A stretch of DNA of 59,035 nt from MAG-120531 sp963934855 (lineage in GTDB: Bacteria; Bacteroidota; Bacteroidia; Flavobacteriales; Flavobacteriaceae): assembly GCA_963934855.1 (NCBI GenBank), contig CAWWAC010000008.1, forward strand, positions 1 to 59,035, read 5' to 3'. A model generated the notes under the pieces. That model was given only the letters and a program-made list of their open reading frames with translations, was not told the DNA's origin and did no database searches. Every line of letters starts with the position of its first letter. Position 1 is the stretch's first letter. Positions 50,311-59,035 of the stretch are shown piece by piece. The translations under genes and the position numbers were made by a program.

Positions 50311-51384
50311 CTAGACGTCGTCAAAATCTATAGCAATACTAGCGCTGGTTACCATGGCTTGGCAAGAAAGAACAAGGCCGTCTGCTATTTCAGAGTCTGT
50401 TAAAATCTGATTCTTTACCATACTAGCACTTCCTTCTGTCACCTTACAAATACATGAGCTACACACCCCTCCTTGGCAAGAATAGGGAGCGTCTATATTT
50501 TCTTTAATTAGAGCGTCTAATAAGATAGTTTTGGCATCCATTTTTATGAGTGTGGTCTCTCCATCTACGGTGACTGCTACACTAATTTTACCACTGTCAC
50601 TCTCTTTTTGGCCAATTAGCTGTGTTTCTTTATCTCCTACTACAGAAGTAAACAACTCATAGTGAATGGCCTCTGCAGCGATTCCTTTTGTTATAAGGGT
50701 TTCAGTAGCCGTTTTAATCATGACCTCTGGGCCACAGAGGTACACCCCATTAAAAGAAGCGGCTTCTGTGTCTTTAAGCACATAGTTTATGGCAGCAGCG
50801 TCTATTCTTCCAAATAGCGCATGAGTTTCGTTGGCCTGACTAAAAATCCATTGCAATTTAAACTGCTCTGGATATTGTTTTTGTAAGTCCGTAATTTCTT
50901 CTGAAAACATAATGTCTGAAAGTGTTTTGTTTCCATATATTAGAGTAAAAAGGTGGTCTGCACCACTTCTTAAAACACTTTTGGCAATAGCGAGAATAGG
51001 GGTAATTCCACTTCCTGCAGCCACACCCATTAGGTGAATAGGCCCTGCTTCTGGCACATAGGTAAAACGACCCTGTGGGGGCATGACAGATAATACATCT
51101 CCCTTTTGAATATAACGGTTGGCATAGCTTGAAAATGCACCACTAGGTACTTCCTTTATCCCTATTGTAAATTCTTTTTGTTCTCCTGAGGCTACTGGCG
51201 CAGATGAAATAGAATAAGCCCTTCGCACTTCTTTTCCATTAATAGTGTGTTTTAGGGTAATATACTGACCCGCTGTAAAGGCAAATATAGCAGCTAATTC
51301 TGCAGGCACATTAAAAGTAATGGCCACAGAATGAGTGGTGAGATTTTGCACCCCAGCAACGCTTAGGGAATAGAAATGGGTCAT
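50311..51384 (-). CDS. PaaE-like ferredoxin reductase (phenylacetyl-CoA epoxidase reductase type)
   Basis: A 357-residue electron-transfer protein with FAD domain (RRAYSISSAP, the FAD loop), NAD domain (GVAAGSGITPILAI, VYLCGPEVMI) and C-terminal plant-type [2Fe-2S] domain (YSCQGGVCSSCICKVTEG plus a later LSCQ). The order reductase then ferredoxin, the length and the ending IDFDDV match PaaE of the phenylacetyl-CoA epoxidase. The oxygenase subunits paaABCD are not in this window, so it may serve another oxygenase. Leftward, single gene. Confidence 0.88.
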   Translation of the reverse strand: MTHFYSLSVAGVQNLTTHSVAITFNVPAELAAIFAFTAGQYITLKHTINGKEVRRAYSISSAPVASGEQKEFTIGIKEVPSGAFSSYANRYIQKGDVLSVMPPQGRFTYVPEAGPIHLMGVAAGSGITPILAIAKSVLRSGADHLFTLIYGNKTLSDIMFSEEITDLQKQYPEQFKLQWIFSQANETHALFGRIDAAAINYVLKDTEAASFNGVYLCGPEVMIKTATETLITKGIAAEAIHYELFTSVVGDKETQLIGQKESDSGKISVAVTVDGETTLIKMDAKTILLDALIKENIDAPYSCQGGVCSSCICKVTEGSASMVKNQILTDSEIADGLVLSCQAMVTSASIAIDFDDV

Positions 51385-51600
51385 AATCTAGAAATTTTGA
51401 GCAAAATTACGCAAACTATGCTGGTTAAAAAAAGGATATTAGATAACTGTAACAAAAAAGCCAAAAAAGCGTCTAAGTCTTTGCGTTTTTATTCTTAATT
51501 TAAGTAGAAAAATTAAGCTCATCAATAAATAAGCTTATCTCATTTAATCAAGCTATTGTATTTAGCTGTTAAGGACTCGCTCAATAAAAAAATGTAAAGC

Positions 51601-53073
51601 ATGATAAAACAATTTTTCTCCTTAGAATGGAAGGCCTTTATAAGGGCGTCCTCTTTCCAAACCAACTTGGCTATGAAAATATTGATGGGTTTTGGAGCCC
51701 TCTATTTTGTAGTGGTTTTTTTAGCCCTAGGAGTGGGTGTTTTCTTTATTATAGAAGACGCAGAAATAGGCGACCCCTTTGAGGTAGTAAACCGCTACCT
51801 CATATACTATCTGGCTTTTGATTTAATATTTAGGTATTCTCTACAAAAAATGCCGGTGACCAACATAAAACCTTTTTTGTACCTGCCCATGACTAAAAAT
51901 AAGGTGGTCCGCTTTTCTCTACTAAAGACAGTAGTCTCTTTTTTTAATTGGTCACACGCCTTCTTTTTCCTTCCTTTTACTATAGTACTTATTACCAAAG
52001 GCTACCCGGCAGAGGAAGTGATTTTTTGGCATATTGGAATGGCGGCTCTAATTTACGCCAACAACTATATAAATGTTTTAATAAACAATAAGCCTTTTGT
52101 TTTTTATGGCTTTTTGGCTGTGATGTTATGCATAGGGACAGGGCAGTATTTTGAGTGGTTTGACGTGACTCTTCAGACAGCTCCATTTTTTAATTGGCTA
52201 GGGAGTGATCCGTTGGCTGTTATAATCCCACTTGCTTTATTGGGCTTAGTGAGCCGCACCTCCTTTTTGTACTTTAAAAAGAATATGTATCTAGATGCTG
52301 GGCTGGCTAGTAAACAAGAGATAGCGACTACTCATGAGTATACTTTTTTAAACCGTTTTGGAAATTTAGGTACTTTCTTAAAGAATGACATCAGACTTAT
52401 TCTCAGGAATAAACGTTCTAAAATGGCTCTTTTAGGGGGGGTGTTTTTCTTGTTTTATGGACTTCTTTTTTTTACAGGTGCGGTAGAGGCTTATGACGGA
52501 CCCGTTTGGAAAATATTTGCGGGTATTTTTATCTCCGGTGGTTTCCTATTCAATTTTGGACAGTTTGTTCCTAGCTGGGATTCTGCTTATTACCCGCTAA
52601 TGATGAGTCAAAATATTAAATACCAGGATTATATTCGTTCCAAATGGTATTTAATTGTCATAGCTACTGCTGCAAGTACTCTATTAGCGCTTCCTTATAT
52701 TTATTTTGGAGTGAATGCCTATTTGGCTGTTTTGGTAGGAGGTATTTATAATATTGGAGTGAACGCTTATTTAGTGCTTTGGGGGGGTGCTTACATCAAG
52801 ACCCCTATAGATTTAGCTTCAGGCAAGAAGGCCTTTGGAGATAAGCAGTCTTTTAACGCAAAAACATTGCTTTTAACTATCCCAAAATTGTTATTACCCC
52901 TAGCTATTTTTTGGATGATTTCTATTTTTGCTTCTGATGAATGGGCTTTTGCAGGAGTGGCTTTTACGGGTATTCTGGGTTATTTATTTAGAGACAAAGT
53001 ATTTAACATCATTGAAAAAGTATACAAAAGCGAGAAATACAAAACTTTGGAGGCTTATAAACAGACCTCTTAG
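51601..53073 (+). CDS. DUF5687-family ABC transporter permease
   Basis: A 490-residue protein with about 10-12 membrane segments, matching the DUF5687 family: FFSLEWKAFIRASSFQTNLAMKIL at the N-terminus (an amphipathic run before TM1) and NDIRLILRNKRSKMALLGGVFFLFY in the middle, separating two six-helix halves. These permeases are paired with an ATP-binding protein; one follows at 53151. Substrate is unknown. It is preceded by a 216-bp spacer with poly-T stretches and no clear TAnnTTTG box. Confidence 0.8.
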   Translation: MIKQFFSLEWKAFIRASSFQTNLAMKILMGFGALYFVVVFLALGVGVFFIIEDAEIGDPFEVVNRYLIYYLAFDLIFRYSLQKMPVTNIKPFLYLPMTKNKVVRFSLLKTVVSFFNWSHAFFFLPFTIVLITKGYPAEEVIFWHIGMAALIYANNYINVLINNKPFVFYGFLAVMLCIGTGQYFEWFDVTLQTAPFFNWLGSDPLAVIIPLALLGLVSRTSFLYFKKNMYLDAGLASKQEIATTHEYTFLNRFGNLGTFLKNDIRLILRNKRSKMALLGGVFFLFYGLLFFTGAVEAYDGPVWKIFAGIFISGGFLFNFGQFVPSWDSAYYPLMMSQNIKYQDYIRSKWYLIVIATAASTLLALPYIYFGVNAYLAVLVGGIYNIGVNAYLVLWGGAYIKTPIDLASGKKAFGDKQSFNAKTLLLTIPKLLLPLAIFWMISIFASDEWAFAGVAFTGILGYLFRDKVFNIIEKVYKSEKYKTLEAYKQTS

Positions 53074-53150
53074 GTGTTTTTAAACCTCAATTCACTTTTA
53101 CACATTAACAAAAGCACCTTTAAAAAGGGGTCATTATAAAAAGCAAACAC

Positions 53151-53936
53151 ATGATTAAAGTAAGCCAACTTTCAAAAAAATACGCAGATCAAACCGTTTT
53201 AAATTTAGAACACCTAGAAATCCCCAAAGGACAGAGTTTTGGTTTGGTGGGAAATAACGGTGCTGGAAAAACCACTTTCTTTAGTTTGCTTTTAGATCTT
53301 ATTCAGCCAACTACAGGCTATATTTCTTCTAATGATGTTGTGATAAAAGACTCTGAAGACTGGAAGCCTTTTACAGCGGCTTTTATAGATGAGACTTTTT
53401 TAATTGGCTATCTCACACCAGAAGAGTACTTTTATTTTATTGGAGAGCTCAGAGGCCAATCTAAGGCAGATGTAACCGCATTGCTAAATGGTTTTGAAGA
53501 CTTTTTTCATGGAGAAATTCTGGAACAAAAGAAATACCTCAGAGACCTATCAAAAGGGAATCAGAAAAAAGTAGGTATTGTGGCTACTTTTATTGGCAAC
53601 CCAGAGGTGGTGATTTTAGATGAGCCCTTTGCCAATTTAGACCCTACTACTCAAATACGTCTAAAGGGAATTATTAAAGACTTGGCATCTAAATCTGGGG
53701 TGACTGTTTTGGTCTCTAGTCATGATCTTATGCATGTGACAGATGTTTGTGAACGTATTGTAGTGTTGGAAAAAGGGCAGCTGGTGAAAGACATTAAAAC
53801 AGCGCCAGCCACTTTAAAAGAACTTGAGGCCTATTTTGCAGGTACATCAGAGAAAACTGTCATTTCCGAGTCTAGCGCTTCTGAGATATCTGGAGAGCCA
53901 AACACCACATTGGAGTCAGAGACTCCAACCTCATAA
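53151..53936 (+). CDS. ABC transporter ATP-binding protein
   Basis: A 261-residue ATPase with GNNGAGKTT (Walker A, residues 34-42), the Q-loop region near TAAFIDETFL, the signature LSKGNQKKVGI, Walker B VVILDEPFANLDP and switch His in SSHDLMH. The C-terminal 30 residues are serine- and glutamate-rich. Partner of the DUF5687 permease 77 bp upstream. Confidence 0.92.
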   Translation: MIKVSQLSKKYADQTVLNLEHLEIPKGQSFGLVGNNGAGKTTFFSLLLDLIQPTTGYISSNDVVIKDSEDWKPFTAAFIDETFLIGYLTPEEYFYFIGELRGQSKADVTALLNGFEDFFHGEILEQKKYLRDLSKGNQKKVGIVATFIGNPEVVILDEPFANLDPTTQIRLKGIIKDLASKSGVTVLVSSHDLMHVTDVCERIVVLEKGQLVKDIKTAPATLKELEAYFAGTSEKTVISESSASEISGEPNTTLESETPTS

Positions 53937-54037
53937 GGAGTTCATTTAACTGGCTTATAAGAAACAGTCTATTTTTTCAAAAACACCAAATACATTTTTT
54001 TTAGAACTTATATACCAAAGCCTTCTTTTTTTAGTTT

Positions 54038-54045
54038 TAGTTTTG
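54038..54045 (+). promoter_or_regulatory. -7 promoter box for the sprE-like gene
   Basis: TAGTTTTG matches TAnnTTTG, 11 nt before the ATG at 54057. Confidence 0.4.
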
Positions 54046-54056
54046 TGATGTAGTTT

Positions 54057-56825
54057 ATGAAACCCAACTCAAAGCAAATAAGTCCATATGCATTTTTACA
54101 TATTCCAAGGCCCTTTAAAAGGGGCTCTATTTGGTGGCTTTGCTTATGTGCGTTATGGCTAGCAGGTTGTGCCACTAACAAAGACCACTTTATAAACCGC
54201 CAATGGCACAGTTTAAACAGCAAGTACAATGTGTTATTTAATGGAGAAATGGCCTTTAAAAGTGCCTGGATTGGTTTACAAAATGGATATCAGGAAAACT
54301 TTTGGGAACCCTTGCCTATAGAGCGTTTTGTTCCGTCAGAATTTGCTTCTTTTTCAAATGACCCAGTGGCAGATAGTCCTTTTTCTCTAGCCGAAGAAAA
54401 GGCTGTAAAAGCCATAAAAACGCATGGAATGAACATTGAGGGAGAAGAGCACAATGCACAAATGATCCACGCCTATTCTCTTTTGGGAAGGGCCCGCTAT
54501 TTTGATCAACGCTTTGTTCCTGCTTTAGAGGCTTTTAATTATATAATTAGGCGCTACCCTGCCAGCAATAAATTGAATGAACTCAGAATTTGGAAAGAAA
54601 AAACCAATCTGCGTTTGGGCAATGAGGCAATAGCATTAGAAAACATTAAAAGGCTTTTAAAATTTAGAAAATTAAAAGGACAAAGTCTGGCCAATGCCCA
54701 TGCTGTTAGCGCCCAAGCTTATCTGTCACTAAATGCTGTAGATTCTGCGACGTGGGATTTAAAAAAATCATTAAAGCATAGTAAAGTTTCTATTGAAAAA
54801 GCCAGATATGGCTATATTTTAGGACAGCTCTTTCAGGCACAGAAAAAGGAAGATAGCGCTCTTTGGGCTTATGAGACCGTGGTAGATTTAAACAGAAAAA
54901 TTCCTCGTATTTTTTTAATTCAAGCCCAGCTTCAGACCTTATTTTTAAAAGCCACCGCGGGTAATTCAGACCAAGAGGCTATTTTAGCTTTAACTAAAAT
55001 GGAAGAAAACTGGGAGAACAAAGCCTTTTTAGATAGGATTTACTATGAAAAAGCCCAGTTGTTTAGAGCCAGGCGTCAAGATTCTAATGCGGTAGCCTAT
55101 GCACAAAAATCACTTAAAATAGCAAAGACTGACCTAAAAAGGAATGCTGAAAATTACAGGCTTATAGCAGCTATTTATTTTGAAAAAGGGGCTTATAGCA
55201 AGTCAGAAATCTATTATGACAGCCTTTCTCAAAATTTAAAAGAGAGCAGCATAGAGCAACGCATCACCTTAAATAAAATAAAATCTTTAAAAGATTTAGT
55301 GTTTTTTGAAAAACAAGCCCAACTGTCTGACAGTCTTTTAAAAATAGCAGCCTTAAGCCCATCAGATCAATTTATATTTATCAGAAATTTAATTACTAAA
55401 GAAAAAAAGAAAGACTCTTTGGGTCTTTTAGTGAATAGGGGTTTGCCAAACATTGAAGACACAGGAGACAGAGCGGGTTTCCAAAACACAGCAGCATACC
55501 AATATAATAGCTCAATTGAAACGGCAGAGGATTTAAAGCGAAAGAAACTGAACCCAGCTGCTAGTGAAGGTATAAATTCACAAAGCAATCAATATTTAGA
55601 TAGGAACAGCACTTTTTATTTCTACAACACCCAAGCGGCAGAAAATGGAATGCTTGCTTTTAGGGCCCAGTGGGGAGATAGGGCCTTAGAAGATAATTGG
55701 CGTTGGATTATAGCCCCACAAGCCTCAGAGGCAAAAGCAATAGGGGTAAAGCTTGATGGTTTAGCTACTGGAAATTTGACTCCAGGGTTAGGGGGCAGAG
55801 GTGGCTTGGCTATTGAAACCCTAGAGATCAAAAAAACTCCAATTAATTGGGAAGAGAGATTGAGTATTTATTTGGCTGGCGTTCCAAAGACGCAAACAGT
55901 TCTAAGTGCATTAACAAAAAGCGGAGAACAGGCCTATTACCAATTGGGCCGCCTTTTTGCAGATGAGTTTAATAGGCCAGACTTAGCACAAAATAAACTA
56001 GAAACACTTATAAATAAGCCACCACTCACAAGTGTTTTATTACCAGCCACTTACGCTCTGTTTAAAGTATATGAAGCCCAGGACAATAATAAGGCCCAGC
56101 TTCTAAGGACTCTAATTCTAAGAGATTATCCTGAAAGTGATTACGCAAAGGCCATTATAAACCCAGCAGCGTTTTATGATAAGCAAAAATTACTAGAGCA
56201 ACGTTATGACAGCCTATACCAACAGTACACAAAACAAGATTTTAGTGCCGTAATGGCTGGGACTACCCAATTATTAGCAGACTTACTAGAAGACCCTAAG
56301 GGGGCGCCAACGGCTTTGTTAAGGGCCAACACTGTGGGGCGTTTGTATGGTTTTGCAGCTTACAAGAGCGCTCTTATATCTCTCACTACTCAATACCCTA
56401 AAACTTCAGTAGCCATATCTGCACAAAACAGCCTAAGCGCTTTTGAAGAAAACCCACCTACTGCAACTTTTGGAAAACAAGCAGATAGAGACCGTTGGTA
56501 TTTGGCTCTGTTGTACTCAGACCAAAATGACTCCTTAGCAAACCAAGCGTATTTAAATAAGCTTATAGAAAAATTTCCTGCCTATAAAATTCAAAGAGAG
56601 GTATATGCTCCAAATAAAACATTCTATGTAATTACAGGCTTTAAAGATAAAGCTGCTGCCCAGATGCTAAAAGAAGATCAATTTTTTAAGGAAGAGCGCT
56701 TAGACAACCAAGAGTTTTTTGTAGTTTTAAGATCGCATTACAAAACCCTACAATTATTTAAGAGTTTAGAGGGCTATAAAAAATATCAAGAAGCTGCAAC
56801 AGGGCAGTCTTTAAAACCAAAATAA
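54057..56825 (+). CDS. sprE: SprE/PorW-like TPR lipoprotein of type IX secretion
   Basis: A 922-residue periplasmic lipoprotein with lipobox WLAGCATN (Cys38). It has DHFINRQWHSLNSKYNVLFNGEMAF at the mature start, then at least eight TPR-like helical repeats (about 130-450) and a second helical half. The N-terminal words match SprE of Flavobacterium johnsoniae and PorW, needed for gliding and type IX secretion. This locus (sprE, bactofilin, AtpZ/AtpI, atpB) is the expected arrangement in Flavobacteriia. It is preceded by a TAnnTTTG box. Confidence 0.85.
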   Translation: MKPNSKQISPYAFLHIPRPFKRGSIWWLCLCALWLAGCATNKDHFINRQWHSLNSKYNVLFNGEMAFKSAWIGLQNGYQENFWEPLPIERFVPSEFASFSNDPVADSPFSLAEEKAVKAIKTHGMNIEGEEHNAQMIHAYSLLGRARYFDQRFVPALEAFNYIIRRYPASNKLNELRIWKEKTNLRLGNEAIALENIKRLLKFRKLKGQSLANAHAVSAQAYLSLNAVDSATWDLKKSLKHSKVSIEKARYGYILGQLFQAQKKEDSALWAYETVVDLNRKIPRIFLIQAQLQTLFLKATAGNSDQEAILALTKMEENWENKAFLDRIYYEKAQLFRARRQDSNAVAYAQKSLKIAKTDLKRNAENYRLIAAIYFEKGAYSKSEIYYDSLSQNLKESSIEQRITLNKIKSLKDLVFFEKQAQLSDSLLKIAALSPSDQFIFIRNLITKEKKKDSLGLLVNRGLPNIEDTGDRAGFQNTAAYQYNSSIETAEDLKRKKLNPAASEGINSQSNQYLDRNSTFYFYNTQAAENGMLAFRAQWGDRALEDNWRWIIAPQASEAKAIGVKLDGLATGNLTPGLGGRGGLAIETLEIKKTPINWEERLSIYLAGVPKTQTVLSALTKSGEQAYYQLGRLFADEFNRPDLAQNKLETLINKPPLTSVLLPATYALFKVYEAQDNNKAQLLRTLILRDYPESDYAKAIINPAAFYDKQKLLEQRYDSLYQQYTKQDFSAVMAGTTQLLADLLEDPKGAPTALLRANTVGRLYGFAAYKSALISLTTQYPKTSVAISAQNSLSAFEENPPTATFGKQADRDRWYLALLYSDQNDSLANQAYLNKLIEKFPAYKIQREVYAPNKTFYVITGFKDKAAAQMLKEDQFFKEERLDNQEFFVVLRSHYKTLQLFKSLEGYKKYQEAATGQSLKPK

Positions 56826-56830
56826 AGAGT

Positions 56831-57259
56831 ATGTTCTCAGATTCAAAAAAGCAACAAGACAACGCTAGCCAGCCCAATAGAATTGAGGCCAATACCAGTA
56901 TTAAAGGAACCATTTCTTCTAAGGCAGATTTTAGAATAGATGGCCTTTTAGAGGGAAATTTAAGCACTACCGGTAAAGTGGTTATTGGGGCTACAGGAAA
57001 AATCATTGGGAACGTTTCGTGTTTGCAAGCAGATATTGCAGGAATTTTTAAAGGAGAATTAGACGTGTTAGAAATTTTGACACTTCAAGAGACGGCAAAG
57101 ATAGAAGGGGATGTTTTTACCAAAAAAATAGCCATCACTCCTGGTGCTATTTTTAATGCGAAGTGCAGTATGAAACCTAAGGGAGTGACTACTTTACCCC
57201 TAAATAAGGAGCAAGTTTTAGCAGATTCAGAAAGCCTTCTCCATGTTAAAAATGCCTAA
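56831..57259 (+). CDS. Bactofilin (polymer-forming cytoskeletal protein)
   Basis: A 142-residue protein with the bactofilin (DUF583) beta-helix core: NRIEANTSIKGTISSKADFRIDGLLEGN through GEVVIGATGKIIGNVSC-like turns to FTKKIAITPGAIFNAKCSM. Such proteins form filaments near the membrane that shape cells or place other systems. Short disordered ends. It lies 5 bp after the sprE-like gene, and its 3' end overlaps the next start by 17 bp. Confidence 0.9.
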   Translation: MFSDSKKQQDNASQPNRIEANTSIKGTISSKADFRIDGLLEGNLSTTGKVVIGATGKIIGNVSCLQADIAGIFKGELDVLEILTLQETAKIEGDVFTKKIAITPGAIFNAKCSMKPKGVTTLPLNKEQVLADSESLLHVKNA

Positions 57260-57488
57260 AGAGCCAAAACCCTCAAAGCCCCAACAAAAGGCAAATACCG
57301 CTTTAAAAGTATTGGCAAAGGTTTCTGGAATGGGTTTTCAAATGGGCCTAGTCATTTTTGCAGGCAATCAATTGGGAAGCTGGGCAGATCTTAAGTTTTC
57401 TACTTCTTTTTTAGAGTCCATCATCACTTTATTAGCCATTGTTGTAGCCATTTACGGACTCATTAGACAGGCCAAAAAGTTAAATTAA
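57243..57488 (+). CDS. AtpZ/AtpI-family protein
   Basis: An 81-residue membrane protein with two segments, MGFQMGLVIFAGNQLGSWADLKF (about 31-53) and LESIITLLAIVVAIYGLIRQ (about 56-76). This is the AtpZ/AtpI type found at the head of ATP synthase operons, where it helps assemble the c-ring or transports Mg2+. Its ATG overlaps the bactofilin gene by 17 bp. Confidence 0.85.
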   Translation: MLKMPKEPKPSKPQQKANTALKVLAKVSGMGFQMGLVIFAGNQLGSWADLKFSTSFLESIITLLAIVVAIYGLIRQAKKLN

Positions 57489-57560
57489 CTAAATATTTTT
57501 TGTTATAATTATTATTAGTAGAGGGTATTCTCGGTGATTTATTTATAAGATTGTTGTGAC

Positions 57561-57863
57561 ATGACAGAATTTTTCCTCACACAAATATATTTTCACACAG
57601 TGGCGAGTATGATAGTGGTAGGCCTTTGTTGGGGGCTTTCAAAAACCCTAAAAATCCAATCGCAGATTGGGTTTTTATATCTTTTTAGCCTGCCGATAAA
57701 AATGGGGTTTTTTTACTATTTTTTTCCATACTTATTTGAAAGCAGCTTGAGTTTAAGTATTCAACAAAAGGGCTTTATACTCTTCCCACTCACTTTTTTT
57801 TTATTTTTCGAAGTTTTAATGGTAGCTAAAATCTTGAATCAGAAGCCTAAGGCAGATATTTAA
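57561..57863 (+). CDS. Small membrane protein in the ATP synthase locus (DUF6168-like)
   Basis: A 100-residue protein with three predicted membrane segments: FFLTQIYFHTVASMIVVGLCWGLS, IGFLYLFSLPIKMGFFYYFFP and FILFPLTFFLFFEVLMVAKIL. I recall a Flavobacteriia family DUF6168 for this position. Its place between AtpZ/AtpI and atpB matches where AtpI or AtpR would lie in other bacteria, so an ATP synthase assembly role is likely by context only. Confidence 0.7.
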   Translation: MTEFFLTQIYFHTVASMIVVGLCWGLSKTLKIQSQIGFLYLFSLPIKMGFFYYFFPYLFESSLSLSIQQKGFILFPLTFFLFFEVLMVAKILNQKPKADI

Positions 57864-57876
57864 TCTAAAAATAGGG

Positions 57877-57906
57877 TTTGTTTTTTATAGATTATTCTTA
57901 CATTTG
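57877..57906 (+). promoter_or_regulatory. Promoter of atpB
   Basis: TTTG (57877-57880), an 18-nt spacer and TACATTTG (57899-57906) fit the Bacteroidota promoter TTTG-N~19-TAnnTTTG. The predicted transcription start is near 57912, about 28 nt before the atpB ATG, giving the ATP synthase genes their own promoter apart from sprE. Confidence 0.6.
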
Positions 57907-57939
57907 CGCAAAATTTTTAGCGTCTATTTTTATATTTTC

Positions 57940-59035
57940 ATGAAGAATAAAGCCACAAAATACCGCCACATCTTTGCCATATTGGTATTAGCGTTCTCGA
58001 CTACTTTTGTTTCGTATGCCAATACAGATCCACAAGAGGGAGGGATTGTAGATACTAAAGCAGAGGTAGAAGCGTATATTTTACACCACATTAAAGACTC
58101 ACATGATTTTAACTTTTTCTCGTATTCAGACGCAGAGGGTGTTCGCCATCATATTGGTTTTGCCCTTCCTGTGATTGTAAAAACAAGCCAGGGAATAGTC
58201 ACATTTATGTCTTCTGCTTTTCACCATGACGACAACGGTCATGTAATTGTAGAAAAAGACGGATTAAACTTAGTAAAACTTCACGGAAAAATATATGAAT
58301 TGTCCCAAGGGGCTCAAGAGGTTGCTTTTGACGAATCACACCACCCAATTAACGCGACACAGACCTTAGATCTCTCTATTACCAAAAGTGTTATGGGAAT
58401 TTTAATGATAGGGTTGTTTTTATTGTTAGCCTTTTCTTCTTTGGCAAGACAATACAGAACAAAACAAGTGCCTACAGGTTTTGGTAGGGTATTAGAGCCA
58501 TTGGTACTTTACGTAAGAGATGAAATTGCCAGACCAAATATTGGCGAGAAAAAATACAGAAAGTTTACAGGATATCTATTGACCGTGTTCTTTTTTATCT
58601 GGAGCTTGAACCTAGTTGGGCTCACTCCTTTAGGGTTTAACGTAACTGGACAATTAGCTGTGACGGCTGCATTAGCCATACTCACTTTGGTGATTTACAC
58701 GGCTAGCGGGAACAAAGAATATTGGTTGCATATTTTATGGATGCCAGGCGTACCAGTTTTAATTAGACCGGTTTTATCGATCATTGAATTGGCTGGGGCC
58801 TTAGTGATTAAACCTTTTTCTTTGTTGGTGCGTTTGTTTGCCAACATTTCTGCAGGACACATAGTGGTGATGAGTTTAATTGCTATTATGTTTACCCTAA
58901 GAGAAACATTTGGAGTGGCAGGCGCTACCGCTCTGTCTTTTGCGCTATCCTTTTTCATCACCTTAATAGAGGTGCTAGTTGCCTTTTTACAGGCCTATAT
59001 TTTTACTATGCTTTCTGCCCTTTTTATTGGAATGG
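57940..59035 (+). CDS. atpB: F0F1 ATP synthase subunit a, partial (runs off window)
   Basis: Proton-channel subunit a of F0. 365 codons are in view and the frame is open at the window end. The product starts MKNKATKYRHIFAILVLAFSTTFVSYA, a signal-like segment seen in Bacteroidota AtpB, then a soluble stretch of about 100 residues, and several membrane helices. KPFSLLVRLFANISAGHIVV contains the essential Arg of helix 4 (LVRLFAN), and EVLVAFLQAYIFTMLSALF the Gln-x-Tyr of helix 5. Few residues are likely missing at the C-terminus. Confidence 0.95.
   Translation, partial: MKNKATKYRHIFAILVLAFSTTFVSYANTDPQEGGIVDTKAEVEAYILHHIKDSHDFNFFSYSDAEGVRHHIGFALPVIVKTSQGIVTFMSSAFHHDDNGHVIVEKDGLNLVKLHGKIYELSQGAQEVAFDESHHPINATQTLDLSITKSVMGILMIGLFLLLAFSSLARQYRTKQVPTGFGRVLEPLVLYVRDEIARPNIGEKKYRKFTGYLLTVFFFIWSLNLVGLTPLGFNVTGQLAVTAALAILTLVIYTASGNKEYWLHILWMPGVPVLIRPVLSIIELAGALVIKPFSLLVRLFANISAGHIVVMSLIAIMFTLRETFGVAGATALSFALSFFITLIEVLVAFLQAYIFTMLSALFIGM

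Overview
The window looks like a chromosomal segment of a marine-type member of the Flavobacteriia (Bacteroidota). Four things point that way. Many starts are preceded by the Bacteroidota -7 promoter box TAnnTTTG rather than a Shine-Dalgarno sequence. The base composition is A+T-rich, with a 0.6 kb intergenic stretch that is almost pure A/T. Families typical of this phylum are present: a SprE/PorW-like type IX secretion lipoprotein, a SusC-type receptor fragment, a GIN-domain protein, and DUF4837, DUF5687, DUF6427 and DUF4254 proteins. Gene order such as mltD-DUF4837-tatA and sprE-bactofilin-AtpZ-atpB also fits. No insertion sequence, phage, CRISPR array or rRNA operon is visible; this is mostly core genome.

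Layout. 1-7 kb: a tRNA(CAT) cut by the window edge, methylmalonyl-CoA epimerase, rbfA with a LolC/E-like permease, dusB, lepA and a Na+(K+)/H+ antiporter. 7-14 kb: an MBL-fold hydrolase, then a run of S8 peptidase lipoprotein, M1 aminopeptidase, rnpA, a DUF3050 protein and a GH130-like glycosidase. 14-16.3 kb: a leftward unit rpiB-CDF transporter-elaA, then the long A/T-rich spacer with DnaA-box-like words. 16.3-20 kb: rnr, GIN-domain protein, LysE exporter, tRNA-Cys. 20-25 kb: folB, glnS, an SPFH protein, gltX. 25-28 kb: ybeY, mnmG and a methyltransferase, with two perfect 16-bp parS-like palindromes flanking mnmG. 28-30.2 kb: a DoxX-like protein, the DNA polymerase III delta' gene, and between it and pgk an orphan terminator that probably ends a small RNA.

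30-35 kb: pgk, a MltD-like lytic transglycosylase, a DUF4837 lipoprotein, tatA and an M23 peptidase. 35-44 kb: a GH3-type adenylating enzyme, a large uncharacterised protein whose C-terminus resembles a nucleoside phosphorylase/nucleosidase, the complete dTDP-L-rhamnose pathway (rfbB, rfbA, rfbC, rfbD), a UDP-glucuronate decarboxylase and purD. 44-47 kb: small conserved Flavobacteriia membrane proteins, a DUF4254 protein and a family 9 glycosyltransferase, a likely surface-glycan set. 47-51.4 kb (leftward): ArsS-type radical SAM protein with its AhpD-like partner, a glutathione peroxidase, a truncated SusC fragment, a MarR regulator and a PaaE-like reductase. 51.6-59 kb: an ABC exporter pair, then sprE, a bactofilin, AtpZ/AtpI, a small membrane protein and the start of atpB, which runs off the window.

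The points most worth following are the parS pair together with the A/T-rich DnaA-box spacer (possible origin-proximal domain), the probable structured RNA with its own terminator between holB and pgk, four genes whose -7 box sits 3-6 nt before the ATG (predicted leaderless mRNAs), and the nucleosidase-like uncharacterised protein fused transcriptionally to a GH3 enzyme and the rhamnose genes. All product names are from reading the sequence; no database search was run.
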